Shown here piece after piece: positions 17,622 through 26,417 of a stretch of DNA of 64,000 bases (within the stretch, counting starts at the first letter, position 1; each line of letters begins with the position of its first letter). Source of the stretch: Mycobacterium kyogaense (GTDB taxonomy: Bacteria; Actinomycetota; Actinomycetes; Mycobacteriales; Mycobacteriaceae); NCBI RefSeq assembly GCF_003254575.1, contig NZ_QJUA01000019.1, forward strand, positions 1 through 64,000, in the 5' to 3' direction. Below the pieces are notes generated by a model, which was given only the letters and a program-made list of their open reading frames with translations, was not told the origin of the DNA and made no database searches. The translations under genes were made by a program, and so were the position numbers.

Positions 17622-19038
17622 CGGCCACGCCGCGGCCGATCATCTCGTGGGGGTCGACGATGGCGTCGAACTGCTCGCCGGTCACCTTCCCCGACGCCAG
17701 CGCCGCTTCGCGCAGCGTGATGTCGCGGGCCACCGCGTCCTCGGCGATGTGCGCGGCGTTCTGATAGCCGATGACGGGGCTCAGTGCGGTCACCAGCATC
17801 GCGCTGGTGCTCACATAGCGGGTGATCCGCTCCTCGTTCAATGCCGTTCCTGCGACCGAGAATTCGAGGAACTTGCCGCATCCGTCGGCCAGGATGCGGA
17901 TCGAGTGCAGGACATTGTTGATGATGACGGGCCGCATCGCGTTGAGCTCGAAGTTGCCTTGCGAGCCCGCCAATGCCACCGCGGCGTCGTTGCCCATCAC
18001 CTGGATCGCGATCATCACCAGGGCCTCGCACTGCGTCGGGTTCACCTTGCCGGGCATGATCGACGATCCGGGCTCGTTGGCGGGCAGCACCAGTTCGCCG
18101 AGCCCGCAGCGGGGGCCGGAAGCCAGCCACCGCATGTCGTTGGCGATCTTCATCAGGGCGACTGCCAACCCACGCACTGCCGCATGGGCGCGCACGATCG
18201 GGTCCAGCGACCCGAGCGCGGCGAACTTGTTCGGCGCGGTGACGTAGGGCTTACCGGTGAGGCCGGCCAGCGTCGTGGCGACGTCGTGGCCGAAGCCCGC
18301 CGGCGCGTTGAGCCCGGTGCCGACCGCGGTACCGCCGACCGCCAGTTCCAGCAGACCTGCCCGCGCATGGTCGATGTCCTGCAGGCACGCCTGCAGCTGG
18401 GCGGCCCACCCCGACCACTCCTGCCCCACGCTGAGCGGCACCGCATCCTCCAGATGCGTGCGGCCGATCTTCACGATGTCCATCCACTGCGCGCTCTTCG
18501 CGGCGATCTCGTCGTGCAGTGCCTTCACTCTCGGCACCAGATGCCCGTCGATGGCGTCCAGCGTGGCGATGTGCATGGCTGTCGGGAAGGTGTCGTTGCT
18601 GCTCTGCCCCATGTTGACGTGGTCGTTCGGGCCGACGGGCTGCTGCGAGCCGAGCTGCCCGCCGAGCAGCTGGATGGACCGGTTGGAGATCACCTCGTTG
18701 ACGTTCATGTTGCTTTGCGTGCCAGATCCCGTCTGCCACACGAACAGTGGGAAGTGCTCGTCGAGTTCGCCGGCGATCGCCTCTTCCGCGGCCTGGACGA
18801 TCACCTTCGCCAGCCGCGGTTCCAGCCGGCCGGCCTTCTCGTTGACCAGCGCGCAGGCTTTCTTCACCAGTCCGTAGGCGTGGTAGACCTCGATGGGCAT
18901 GCGGTCGGTGCCGATCGAGAAATGCTGCAGCGAACGCTGGGTCTGGGCGCCCCAGTACCGATCGGCGGGCACGTCGACGGTGCCGAGGCTGTCGAACTCC
19001 TGACGGGTACCGGTGGCGTCGATACCTATTGGGGTCAT
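17614..19038 (-). CDS. fumC: Class II fumarate hydratase
   Basis: The protein has 474 residues, the usual length for FumC, and interconverts fumarate and malate in the citric acid cycle. The superfamily signature GSSIMPGKVNPTQCEAL lies near residues 330-346. The conserved regions TGSGTQSNMNVNEVISNR and GRTHLEDAVPLS are both present. The ATG at 19038 has GGAGGA about 7 bp upstream. The longer frame to 19164 adds residues outside the family. The ThrE-like gene follows with an 8-bp overlap. Confidence 0.95.
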   Translation of the reverse strand: MTPIGIDATGTRQEFDSLGTVDVPADRYWGAQTQRSLQHFSIGTDRMPIEVYHAYGLVKKACALVNEKAGRLEPRLAKVIVQAAEEAIAGELDEHFPLFVWQTGSGTQSNMNVNEVISNRSIQLLGGQLGSQQPVGPNDHVNMGQSSNDTFPTAMHIATLDAIDGHLVPRVKALHDEIAAKSAQWMDIVKIGRTHLEDAVPLSVGQEWSGWAAQLQACLQDIDHARAGLLELAVGGTAVGTGLNAPAGFGHDVATTLAGLTGKPYVTAPNKFAALGSLDPIVRAHAAVRGLAVALMKIANDMRWLASGPRCGLGELVLPANEPGSSIMPGKVNPTQCEALVMIAIQVMGNDAAVALAGSQGNFELNAMRPVIINNVLHSIRILADGCGKFLEFSVAGTALNEERITRYVSTSAMLVTALSPVIGYQNAAHIAEDAVARDITLREAALASGKVTGEQFDAIVDPHEMIGRGVAGA

Positions 19039-19147
19039 ACGGGCGTCCTCCACGGTGGGCTGCGGCCAAGCCTTCCCCGCGCCGTCGGCGCTGTCCAATA
19101 GCCGGCGCCTTGCCGCGGATAGGAGCAACCTATCGGCCGCCGCGGGA

Positions 19148-19894
19148 TCAGATGACGAAACCACCGTCGACGTTCCACGTCACGCCTGTGACGTAGCTCG
19201 CCTCAGCCGACGCGAGATAGGCAACGGCGCTGGCGATGTCGGCCGGCTGCCCGTAGCGACCGACGGCGATGAGCGGACGCACCTGGTCGGAGAAAGCGCC
19301 GCCGTGTTCGGGGTTCATGTCGGTGGCCACCGGACCGGGCTGGATGGTGTTGACGGTGATGCCGCGCGGCGCGAGTTCACGCACGAGTCCGCGGGTGAAC
19401 CCGGCGACGGCGGCCTTGGTGAGCGCATATCCGGACAGGCCGGCCATCGGGGCGCGGTCGGCGTTGACACTGCCGATCGTGATGATGCGTCCGCCCTGCC
19501 CGAGGTGCGGGACGGCGGCCTTGGTGGCGGCGAACACGCCGCGCACGTTGACCGCGATGAGCCGGTCGAACTCCTCCAGGGGGAAGTCCTCGATCGGAGC
19601 TCCGTAGGCGATGCCGGCGTTGTTCACCAGGATGTCGAGACCGCCGAGTCGCGACGCCGCGGCCTGCACCGCGTCGCTGACGGCGGTGGGGTCGGCGCTG
19701 TCGGCCTGCAGCGCGACGACGGTGCCGCCCGCTGCGGTCAGCTCGTCGGCCAACCGCTGCGCAGGCTCCGGCGACGATTGGTAGGTCAAGGCCACATCGG
19801 CGCCGTCAGCGACGAGGCGGCGCACGATCTCCGCTCCGATGCCTCTCGAACCACCGGTGACCAAGGCTCGTTTGCCGGACAGGGGACTCGTCAT
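19148..19894 (-). CDS. SDR family NAD(P)-dependent oxidoreductase
   Basis: The protein has 248 residues, a classical short-chain dehydrogenase. It has the cofactor motif TGGSRGIG near residues 14-21, the NNAG motif, a catalytic Ser in TIGSVNADR, the YxxxK pair in YALTK, and a C-terminal VTGVTWNVDGG. It resembles 3-oxoacyl-ACP reductase-like enzymes, but the substrate is open. The ATG at 19894 has GAAAGAGAT upstream. It is divergent from a TetR gene over 142 bp that holds a candidate operator. Confidence 0.9.
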   Translation of the reverse strand: MTSPLSGKRALVTGGSRGIGAEIVRRLVADGADVALTYQSSPEPAQRLADELTAAGGTVVALQADSADPTAVSDAVQAAASRLGGLDILVNNAGIAYGAPIEDFPLEEFDRLIAVNVRGVFAATKAAVPHLGQGGRIITIGSVNADRAPMAGLSGYALTKAAVAGFTRGLVRELAPRGITVNTIQPGPVATDMNPEHGGAFSDQVRPLIAVGRYGQPADIASAVAYLASAEASYVTGVTWNVDGGFVI

Positions 19895-20002
19895 CGCGAT
19901 CTCTTTCGTCGTCGGCCGGATCTCCTGCGGCCTCGTGTCCAGTGGTAAGCGAGCGCGGCCCGGAAAGATTCCCTGTCCGCGTCCTCGCCCACTGACGAAA
20001 TC

Positions 20003-20030
20003 ATCAGGACTGGGATGAGCCTGATATTCT
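20003..20030 (+). promoter_or_regulatory. Candidate TetR operator and -10 box
   Basis: ATCAGG (20003-20008) and CCTGAT (20020-20025) form a 6-bp inverted repeat with an 11-bp spacer. It runs into TATTCT (20025-20030), a TANNNT box 6 nt before the TetR ATG at 20037, consistent with a leaderless and autoregulated gene. The arms are short, so the operator call is tentative. Confidence 0.5.
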
Positions 20031-20036
20031 GCGGCC

Positions 20037-20735
20037 ATGGACGTGCCCGAGGGCGCCGGTGCGGAGCAGCCCGTCAACCGGCTCCAGCGCCGCAAGATGC
20101 GCACCCGCGCAGCCTTGGTCCGGGCGGCACAGGGATTCATCGCGGAGGGCAAGGTGGCGGTGCCCATCTTGGAGATCACCCAGGCCGCTGATGTGGGCAT
20201 GGGCTCGTTCTACAACCACTTCGAGAGCAAGGAACAGCTCTTCGACGCTGCCCTGACCGATGCCCTGGACCAGATGGGCGCCCTGCTCGACGTCTTCACC
20301 GCCTCGATCACCGAACCAGCGGAAGCATTTGTCACGCGATTTCGACTCGCAGGCAGACTGTTTCGCCATCGCCCGCAGGAGGCGGCACTACTGCTGTCCA
20401 ATGCCGGATCGCTCATCTTCTCCGACCACGGTCTGTCCCCGCGCGCCCGCCGCGACATCGCCGCGGCCATCGACGCCGGCCGGTTCGCGATCGCCGACCC
20501 GGACGTGGGGCTGGCACTGGCCGGCGGTGCGCTGATCGGTTTGGCCACGCTGTTGAGGGAGAAACCCGACCGGGACGCCGACACCACGGTCGACGAGGTC
20601 GCCGGTGGACTGCTGCGCACCTTCGGTATCACCGCGAAACAGGCAGCAGCGCTCTGCGCGCTCCCGCTACCCGACCTCTCGTCGCTGGCGGATGCACCGG
20701 CCGACTGGCCCGCACCCATGATGCGGGCAGACTGA
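20037..20735 (+). CDS. TetR family transcriptional regulator
   Basis: The protein has 232 residues. The helix-turn-helix spans about residues 20-70, with ITQAADVGMGSFYNHFESKE, and a typical TetR ligand domain follows. The ATG lies 6 nt after TATTCT, so the mRNA is probably leaderless. It is divergent from the SDR gene at 19148-19894, which is its most likely target. The ligand is unknown. Confidence 0.9.
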   Translation: MDVPEGAGAEQPVNRLQRRKMRTRAALVRAAQGFIAEGKVAVPILEITQAADVGMGSFYNHFESKEQLFDAALTDALDQMGALLDVFTASITEPAEAFVTRFRLAGRLFRHRPQEAALLLSNAGSLIFSDHGLSPRARRDIAAAIDAGRFAIADPDVGLALAGGALIGLATLLREKPDRDADTTVDEVAGGLLRTFGITAKQAAALCALPLPDLSSLADAPADWPAPMMRAD

Positions 20736-20748
20736 ATCGACCGCGTTC

Positions 20749-21558
20749 TCACACCCGTCCCGCCGCGAGATGCGCAGTCGTCGTGGCGCGTAGCTTTCCG
20801 TCGGACCCGGCGCGCCGATAGGCCGCCGCCCGCAGCGCTGGTGTCAGGCGGTCACGCTCGTCGACCGTCAATCCGATGTACACCGGCATGAACCCGTAAA
20901 CCTGGTCCAGTTCGGCGAGGAATCCCTCCACAGACGGAACCTCCCATACGACGTGAACGGCGCGCACGGTGACATCCCGAAATCCCGCGCCCTCCAGTCC
21001 TTCTCGAAGCGCATCTGGCTCTGCTGCCAGTAGTACACCCGCCGGCCTCGGGATGGTCTCCCGCTCCGGGAACACCTCGGCCATCGCCTCCACGAGCAAC
21101 CCCACCGATGCCACGGTCCGCGGATCCGTCCAGCTGCTGATGCACCCGTGGCCACCGGGCCTCGTCACCCGCGCCATCTCTCGCAACGCGCCACCCCAGT
21201 CGGGCAGGTTGATGACGCCGAACATCGAGAACGCGACATCGAAGGTGTCGTCGCCGAATTCGAGCACCTGCGCGTCCATCACCGTCGCCGTACACGCCGG
21301 ATGGCGGGCCAGCCGTTGCGCCGCACGCGCCACCATGTCCTCCGAGACGTCGACAGCCGTCACGCGCACCCCGAGTTCGGCAGCGGCAACACTCAGCGCA
21401 CCGGGGCCACAGGCGACGTCGAGCACCTCAGCCCCGCCTGCAAGACCCCCCACCATCTCGAAGGCCGGTGAAATGCATTGCGCAGTGAGGGGTTCACCGA
21501 TGCGCTCGTAGAGGTCGGCAGGAGCCAGCAGTCGAAGACGATCGTCGGTAGATGCCAT
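20749..21558 (-). CDS. Class I SAM-dependent methyltransferase
   Basis: The protein has 269 residues. Motif I LDVACGPGALSVAA lies near residues 46-59, the acidic end of strand 2 is VTAVDVSED, and motif II/III includes FDVAFSMFGVINLPD. It resembles UbiE/Methyltransf_11 enzymes. The C-terminal part (about 190-269) is specific to this protein and probably shapes the substrate site. No partner gene identifies the substrate. The start is the ATG at 21558; the frame extends to 21972 but runs antisense to the sulfite oxidase. Confidence 0.85.
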   Translation of the reverse strand: MASTDDRLRLLAPADLYERIGEPLTAQCISPAFEMVGGLAGGAEVLDVACGPGALSVAAAELGVRVTAVDVSEDMVARAAQRLARHPACTATVMDAQVLEFGDDTFDVAFSMFGVINLPDWGGALREMARVTRPGGHGCISSWTDPRTVASVGLLVEAMAEVFPERETIPRPAGVLLAAEPDALREGLEGAGFRDVTVRAVHVVWEVPSVEGFLAELDQVYGFMPVYIGLTVDERDRLTPALRAAAYRRAGSDGKLRATTTAHLAAGRV

Positions 21559-21642
21559 CGGCTCAGCATGCTCACCCACGGTCAGATCGGCAAGGACGCT
21601 TGCTGATCGGGCAAGGCGCGTCCCGTGGGGAGGAATTGCGCC

Positions 21643-21648
21643 TATCGT
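21643..21648 (+). promoter_or_regulatory. -10 box TATCGT for leaderless sulfite oxidase mRNA
   Basis: TATCGT fits TANNNT and lies 6 nt before the GTG at 21655. This supports 21655 as start over the in-frame GTG at 21625, which would lie upstream of the promoter. Confidence 0.6.
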
Positions 21649-21654
21649 GCAGAC

Positions 21655-22722
21655 GTGACCGATCCTGCGCTGGTGAAGCCGACACCGCCGGAACTGATGG
21701 ACGACGCCGGTACCGGACTCGATTACGGCACCAAGCCGACCCAGATGCTGGGCGACATCACCCCCAACGACCGATTCTTCGTTCGCAGCCACGCTCCGAC
21801 GCCACGCATCGACGGCGACACGTGGACGCTGCACATCGACGGTGACGGCGTGCGCGAACCGCTGAGCTATTCCTACGCCCAGCTGCGCGACGACTTCCCG
21901 TTGATCTCGATCGTCCGCACCCTCGAGTGCGCGGGCAATCGCCGGGTGCTGTTCGGCCAGGAGATGCACCACACCTTCGAGGGCACGCAGTGGGGACGAG
22001 GGGCGATCAGCACTGCCGAGTGGACCGGCATCCGGCTCCGCGACCTGCTGGCACCGGCCGACATCGCCGACGACGCTCGCGATGTCATGCCGGAATCTCT
22101 CGACGAGATCAGGGCACGCAGGCCGCTACCACTGGCCAAAGCGCTCGCCGACGACACGATCGTCGCGATCGCGATGAACGGTGAGCCCCTCCCCGCTGAT
22201 CACGGTTTCCCCGCCCGCCTCGTGGTGTCCGGATGGCTGGGAGCGGCGAGCATCAAGTGGCTGGGCCGCATCGAGGTCAGCACGCAACACCTGTACACGC
22301 CCTGGAACACCGAGGATTACGTTCTGATCAGCCCGGAGCACGCCCAAGAGGGGCCTGCGCGCGGACCGGCGATCACCGAGCCGGCTCTGTCCAGCATGAT
22401 CGAACTCCCGTGGCCCGCAACCCTTTCTGCCGGTACACACGTGATCCGCGGCCGTGCCTTCGCGGGCGAGGGCTGGGTCACCGCCGTGGAGTACCGGATC
22501 GACGACGGCCCCTGGCGCCCGGCGACCATCACCTCGCCCGGGTCCTCGGGGGTGTGGGCACGGTGGCAGTTCCGCTGGGACGCCGCGCCGGGCGATCACG
22601 TCGTGCGAGTCCGGGCCACCGACAACCGCGGCACCGTACAGCCCGAGCACACCCCGTGGAACGAGCTCGGATACATGCACCAGTCGGTGCTCGCTCACCC
22701 GGTGACCGTGAGTTCCACGTGA
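21655..22722 (+). CDS. Sulfite oxidase family molybdopterin enzyme
   Basis: The protein has 355 residues. The Moco domain covers about 40-235 with the Mo-ligand Cys in RTLECAGNRR near residue 94, and with FPARLVVSGWLGAASIKWL. The C-terminal Mo-co dimerisation domain covers about 240-350. Such enzymes oxidise sulfite to sulfate and pass electrons to a cytochrome or another acceptor. There is no heme domain and no clear signal peptide, so it looks cytoplasmic. A LysR gene follows by 10 bp and then a TDT transporter, a grouping that suggests sulfite detoxification. The electron acceptor is not encoded nearby. Confidence 0.87.
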   Translation: MTDPALVKPTPPELMDDAGTGLDYGTKPTQMLGDITPNDRFFVRSHAPTPRIDGDTWTLHIDGDGVREPLSYSYAQLRDDFPLISIVRTLECAGNRRVLFGQEMHHTFEGTQWGRGAISTAEWTGIRLRDLLAPADIADDARDVMPESLDEIRARRPLPLAKALADDTIVAIAMNGEPLPADHGFPARLVVSGWLGAASIKWLGRIEVSTQHLYTPWNTEDYVLISPEHAQEGPARGPAITEPALSSMIELPWPATLSAGTHVIRGRAFAGEGWVTAVEYRIDDGPWRPATITSPGSSGVWARWQFRWDAAPGDHVVRVRATDNRGTVQPEHTPWNELGYMHQSVLAHPVTVSST

Positions 22723-22732
22723 GGTCGTCGAC

Positions 22733-23677
22733 GTGCAGCTGAGCGCGCGAATGCCGGACCTCACGTCGTTGGAGGTCCTTCTCGCGATCGCCCGCACCGG
22801 CAGCCTCAGTGGCGCGGGTCGCGAATGCGGGCTGACCCAGCAGGCCGTGTCCGCGCGCATCGCCGCCCTCGAACGGCAGACCGGCGTGCGCCTGGTCATT
22901 CGCAGCAAGACCGGATCTCGTCTCACCCCGGCGGGTGCGGTCGCCGCGCAGTGGGCCGATCGTCTGCTCACCGTGGCGCACGAGGTCGACGCGGGCCTGG
23001 CCACGTTGCGCGACGACAGCAAGACCAGACTGCGCATCACGGCGAGCCTGACCGTCGCAGAACAGCTTCTCCCCCGCTGGCTGGTGAGTTGGCGAGACAG
23101 CGTGACCCGGCAGCGCGCGACGCCGCCGGACGTCATACTCACCGCGGCCAACAGCGAACAGGTGATCGCAGCCATCCGCAACGATCAGGCCGATCTGGGC
23201 TTCGTCGAGAGTCCCGGTGTGCCGCGGCCGTTGCGCAGCAGCACCGTCGCTCACGACGATCTGGTGGTGGTGGTGCCACCCGCGCACCGGTGGGCCCGTC
23301 GTCCGCAGCCCGTCCCGGCCGACGAACTCGCCGCCACAGCGCTGGTCACCCGCGAGAAAGGTTCGGGGACAAGGGAATTCCTGAGCAGTGCGCTTCGGCG
23401 TGTGACCGATGCCCCTCAGGTTCCGCCGGCGCTGGAGCTGTCCAGTGCCGCTGCCGTGCGCGCCGCGGTGCTCGCGCAGGCGGGCCCGGCAGTGCTGAGC
23501 AGATTGGCCGTCGCCGACGATCTCGAACTCGGCCGGCTCCGCGCCGTCGACGTGGCGGGTCTCGAACTCCGCCGTGCGTTGCGGGCGGTCTGGCTGGGCG
23601 GAAGCACTCCCCCCGCCGGTGCGGTGCGGGACCTGCTCAGCCACATCAGCGCCGTCCGGCGCCATCGAAGTGAGTGA
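22733..23677 (+). CDS. LysR family regulator, probably of the sulfite oxidase/TDT group
   Basis: The protein has 314 residues. The winged HTH lies at about 8-65 (SLEVLLAIARTGSLSGAGRE, then TQQAVSARIAALERQ), followed by a substrate-binding-like domain. The GTG at 22733 has GAGG about 8 bp upstream; an internal ATG at 22751 gives the more usual short N-terminus. It sits in one direction between sulfite oxidase and a TDT transporter. LysR proteins of this branch (CysL-like) often respond to sulfur compounds or CO2 metabolism signals, so a sulfite-linked signal is plausible but not shown. Confidence 0.87.
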   Translation: MQLSARMPDLTSLEVLLAIARTGSLSGAGRECGLTQQAVSARIAALERQTGVRLVIRSKTGSRLTPAGAVAAQWADRLLTVAHEVDAGLATLRDDSKTRLRITASLTVAEQLLPRWLVSWRDSVTRQRATPPDVILTAANSEQVIAAIRNDQADLGFVESPGVPRPLRSSTVAHDDLVVVVPPAHRWARRPQPVPADELAATALVTREKGSGTREFLSSALRRVTDAPQVPPALELSSAAAVRAAVLAQAGPAVLSRLAVADDLELGRLRAVDVAGLELRRALRAVWLGGSTPPAGAVRDLLSHISAVRRHRSE

Positions 23678-23683
23678 TCAGGT

Positions 23684-23739
23684 CACAATTTCTCGTTGTG
23701 TCATGGCTACTGTTCAGCAGGTCCAGCCGCTCGTAGCGT
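23684..23739 (+). promoter_or_regulatory. TDT transporter promoter with dyad CACAA-N7-TTGTG
   Basis: CACAA (23684-23688) and TTGTG (23696-23700) form a short dyad of the type LysR proteins bind. TAGCGT (23734-23739) fits a -10 box 7 nt before the ATG at 23747, giving a leaderless mRNA. The dyad lies about 55 bp upstream of the start, a normal LysR activator position. Confidence 0.45.
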
Positions 23740-23746
23740 GACAGTC

Positions 23747-24862
23747 ATGCAGCACTCCACCCTCATCCCCGAGCCCGTCGCCGTCGTGGCCCCGCCGCCA
23801 CAGCGCGGACTTCACCATGTGGGCCCCAACTGGTTCGCCTCGGTGATGGGGACCGGGATCGTCGCCACCGCCGCGGCGACCCTCCCCGTTCAGGTGCCGG
23901 GTTTGCGCGGCTTCGCCCAGGTCGTCTGGGTGCTGGCCGCGGCACTGCTCGCAGTGCTCGTCGTGCTGGTCGGCTCGTTCTGGGTGCGCCACCCCGTCGT
24001 CGCCAGGAGCCACGCGCACAACGCGCAGATGGCGCATTTCTACGGGGCGGCTCCGATGGCGCTGCTCACCGTCGGCGCCGGGGCGCTGCTGATCGGTGGC
24101 GACGTGATCGGTGCGGACGCGGCGCTGCGACTGGACTGGGCACTGTGGACGCTCGGCACTGCGGGCGGACTCATCACCGCGGCCACCATTCCCTTCCTGA
24201 TGGTCACCCGTCACGACGTGGGCCCCGACGCCGCTTTCGGCGGCTGGCTGATGCCGGTGGTGCCGCCGATGGTGTCGGCAGCGACGGGGGCGCTGCTCAT
24301 CCCGCACATCGGTAGCGAGACAGGTCGGGCCACCATGCTCTACGCCTGCTTCGCGATGTTCGGCCTGTCGATGATCGCCGCGCTGATCATCATCACGATG
24401 ATCTGGAGCCGGCTCGTCCACTACGGCACCTCCGGCACCGCGCGGGTCGCCACGCTGTGGATCGTCCTCGGCCCGCTGGGGCAGTCCATCACCGCGGCAG
24501 GGCTGCTGGGCGGCAACGCCGCCGCGGCCGTCGACCCTCAGATCGCCGGCGCCCTGAAGGTGTTCGCGGTGCTCTTCGGCGTGCCCGTGTGGGGATTCGC
24601 CGTGCTGTGGATCGTGCTGGCGACGTCGCTGACCATCCGGACGCTGCGCCGCGGCATGCCGTTCGCGTTGACGTGGTGGAGCCTGACGTTCCCGGTCGGC
24701 ACCTTCGTCACCGGCACCACGCAGTTGGCGTTGCACACGGGACTGCCGGCCTTACGCGTCGCTGCTGCGATCGGCTACGTGTGTCTGCTCGGCACGTGGT
24801 GTCTGGTGGCGACGCGCACCGTCCACGGCAGCGTCCGTGGCGAACTCCTCGGCCCCCGATAA
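23747..24862 (+). CDS. TDT family (TehA/Ssu1-like) transporter
   Basis: The protein has 371 residues and ten predicted transmembrane helices, starting with NWFASVMGTGIVATAA, the N-terminal signature of the tellurite-resistance/dicarboxylate transporter family. That family includes TehA and the yeast sulfite efflux pump Ssu1. The start at the ATG at 23747 is supported by the TAGCGT box 7 nt upstream. Its place after sulfite oxidase and LysR makes sulfite or a related anion a good candidate substrate; C4-dicarboxylate or tellurite roles remain possible. Confidence 0.85.
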   Translation: MQHSTLIPEPVAVVAPPPQRGLHHVGPNWFASVMGTGIVATAAATLPVQVPGLRGFAQVVWVLAAALLAVLVVLVGSFWVRHPVVARSHAHNAQMAHFYGAAPMALLTVGAGALLIGGDVIGADAALRLDWALWTLGTAGGLITAATIPFLMVTRHDVGPDAAFGGWLMPVVPPMVSAATGALLIPHIGSETGRATMLYACFAMFGLSMIAALIIITMIWSRLVHYGTSGTARVATLWIVLGPLGQSITAAGLLGGNAAAAVDPQIAGALKVFAVLFGVPVWGFAVLWIVLATSLTIRTLRRGMPFALTWWSLTFPVGTFVTGTTQLALHTGLPALRVAAAIGYVCLLGTWCLVATRTVHGSVRGELLGPR

Positions 24863-24949
24863 CCGCGGAATAGCGTTCCAGGCTGTTGCCGGGCCGGAAT
24901 CGCGGCCATGGCTGCTATCTGGATGCCGGATCTGCGAGGACCCCGCAGG

Positions 24950-24955
24950 TAGCCT
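24950..24955 (+). promoter_or_regulatory. -10 box TAGCCT for leaderless methyltransferase mRNA
   Basis: TAGCCT fits TANNNT and lies 6 nt before the ATG at 24962, with no Shine-Dalgarno in between. Confidence 0.55.
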
Positions 24956-24961
24956 GCACGG

Positions 24962-26056
24962 ATGCCGACGACGCCCCTGCCCGTGGTGCTGGCCACGCTC
25001 GCGCTCCGGCGCGGGCTCAAGCGGTTCGCGGACATGTTGGTGCCGCCGCAGTTCGCGATGCTCGATGTCGGCGAGGGACTCGCCGGCGTCCAGATCGCGG
25101 CGAGCATCGCCGAACTCGGGATCGCCGATGTGCTCGCACAGGGACCGCTGACCGCACGTCAGATCGCCGAGCAGCTCGACACGGATCCCGAGGCCACCCA
25201 CCGCCTGCTGCGCGGCGCGGCCGCCTGCGGGCTGTGCACCCTGGACCGGCGCACCGGGGCGGCCCGCCTGACCCGCATGGGCGCGGTGCTGAGTAGCGAC
25301 CATCCGTCCTCGCTGCGCGCGTGGATGCGATACAAGGGGATGCCGTCGACGGTCGACGCCTGGGGCGGTCTGGCGGCGAGCGTGCGTAGCGGACGGAGTG
25401 CGTTCGAGCTGGTACACGGCACGTCGGTGTGGGATTGGTATGCCGCCCACCCCGACGAGGAGAAGATCTTCGCCGCGACGATGCGGCAGGCGACCAGCAT
25501 GATCGCCCGCGGCATCGCCCGCGTCTACCCATGGCCGGACGGTGCGGTGGTCTGCGACGTGGCCGGGGGGATCGGGACGCTGCTCTCGGTGATCGTGTCC
25601 GAGACCGAGGCGAACCTGCGCGGAGTCCTGGTCGACAGTGCCGGGATGATCGCCGAGGCGGATCGGTTCCTCGCCGAACGGGGTGTCGACGACCGGATCG
25701 AGCGTGTCGAGGGAGACATCTTCGGTTCGATCGACGCCACCGCCGACGTCTACATCCTCAAAGACGTCCTCCACGACTGGGATGACGAACGCTGCGCGAA
25801 GATCTTCTCGACCGTCGCGGCGAGCATGCCGGCCGGCGCCAAGCTCCTGGTGGTCGAGTATCTGCAGCCGCGCAACCGGCCGAATCCGTTCTCGCCCCTC
25901 CTCGATCTGCACACCCTCACTCAGCGCGACGGGGGCAGGCTGAGGTCGAAGGAGGAGTTCGAGGAGCTGCTCGTCGGCGCAGGCCTACGGCCCACCGGTC
26001 GACATTTCTCGGTGGTGCCGCACGACATCATCGAGGCCGAGAAGATCGAAGGATGA
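24962..26056 (+). CDS. O-methyltransferase of the COMT/acetylserotonin methyltransferase family
   Basis: The protein has 364 residues. An N-terminal winged-helix dimerisation domain (about 35-120, with AASIAELGIADVLAQGP and RLLRGAAACGL) precedes the SAM domain (about 175-360), which has VVCDVAGGIGTLLSVI. The motif LKDVLHDWDDERC contains the His used as general base in small-molecule O-methyltransferases. The likely substrate is a hydroxylated aromatic or polyketide, but no biosynthetic partner is present. The start is supported by a leaderless-type promoter. Confidence 0.87.
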   Translation: MPTTPLPVVLATLALRRGLKRFADMLVPPQFAMLDVGEGLAGVQIAASIAELGIADVLAQGPLTARQIAEQLDTDPEATHRLLRGAAACGLCTLDRRTGAARLTRMGAVLSSDHPSSLRAWMRYKGMPSTVDAWGGLAASVRSGRSAFELVHGTSVWDWYAAHPDEEKIFAATMRQATSMIARGIARVYPWPDGAVVCDVAGGIGTLLSVIVSETEANLRGVLVDSAGMIAEADRFLAERGVDDRIERVEGDIFGSIDATADVYILKDVLHDWDDERCAKIFSTVAASMPAGAKLLVVEYLQPRNRPNPFSPLLDLHTLTQRDGGRLRSKEEFEELLVGAGLRPTGRHFSVVPHDIIEAEKIEG

Positions 26057-26057
26057 C

Positions 26058-26417
26058 CTACGGCCGGTAGCCCGCGGCCGAGTTCCGCAGCTGCCAGATC
26101 TGCGCGGGGCACAAGATGCCGATGGCGTAGGACACCACGTAGTTGGCGGCCTGTTCGTCGTTCGGGAAGACGTCCCGCTTCGTGTCGGCCATCAGCTGGG
26201 CGTAGGGCACACCTCTGCCGACTTTGTCGCAAAGCCCCCAGCCGTACCCCAGTGCATCGTTGTTCGGGAAATCGAAGTGACGCCGCACGATGACGTTGTA
26301 GGTGTACTCGACTTCGGGCGCGGGCACGGCCGAGGCCACCGGGAGGGCTGAGAAGCCGCTTGCTGCAACCATCGTCGCGGTCAGGACGGCCGCTCGCCGA
26401 CTCACTGGTGATGTCAT
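26058..26417 (-). CDS. Secreted DUF732 protein
   Basis: The protein has 119 residues. The signal peptide is about 30 residues (RRAAVLTATMVAASGFSALP) with cleavage near VASAVPAP. The mature part has the DUF732 pattern: GYGWGLCDKVGRG with a Cys, then YAIGILCPAQIWQL with the second Cys, probably forming a disulfide. DUF732 proteins are small exported mycobacterial proteins of unknown function. The ATG at 26417 overlaps the stop of a 35-residue exported peptide gene (TGATG), so the two are coupled. It is convergent with the O-methyltransferase, one base apart. Confidence 0.85.
   Translation of the reverse strand: MTSPVSRRAAVLTATMVAASGFSALPVASAVPAPEVEYTYNVIVRRHFDFPNNDALGYGWGLCDKVGRGVPYAQLMADTKRDVFPNDEQAANYVVSYAIGILCPAQIWQLRNSAAGYRP

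Noticed and set aside
17602..19101. 499-codon plus-strand open frame
   Set aside because: It is antisense to fumC, whose signature and start are clear. The frame has low-complexity composition and no motif.
24752..25912. 386-codon minus-strand open frame
   Set aside because: It lies opposite the O-methyltransferase with typical shadow composition and no homology.
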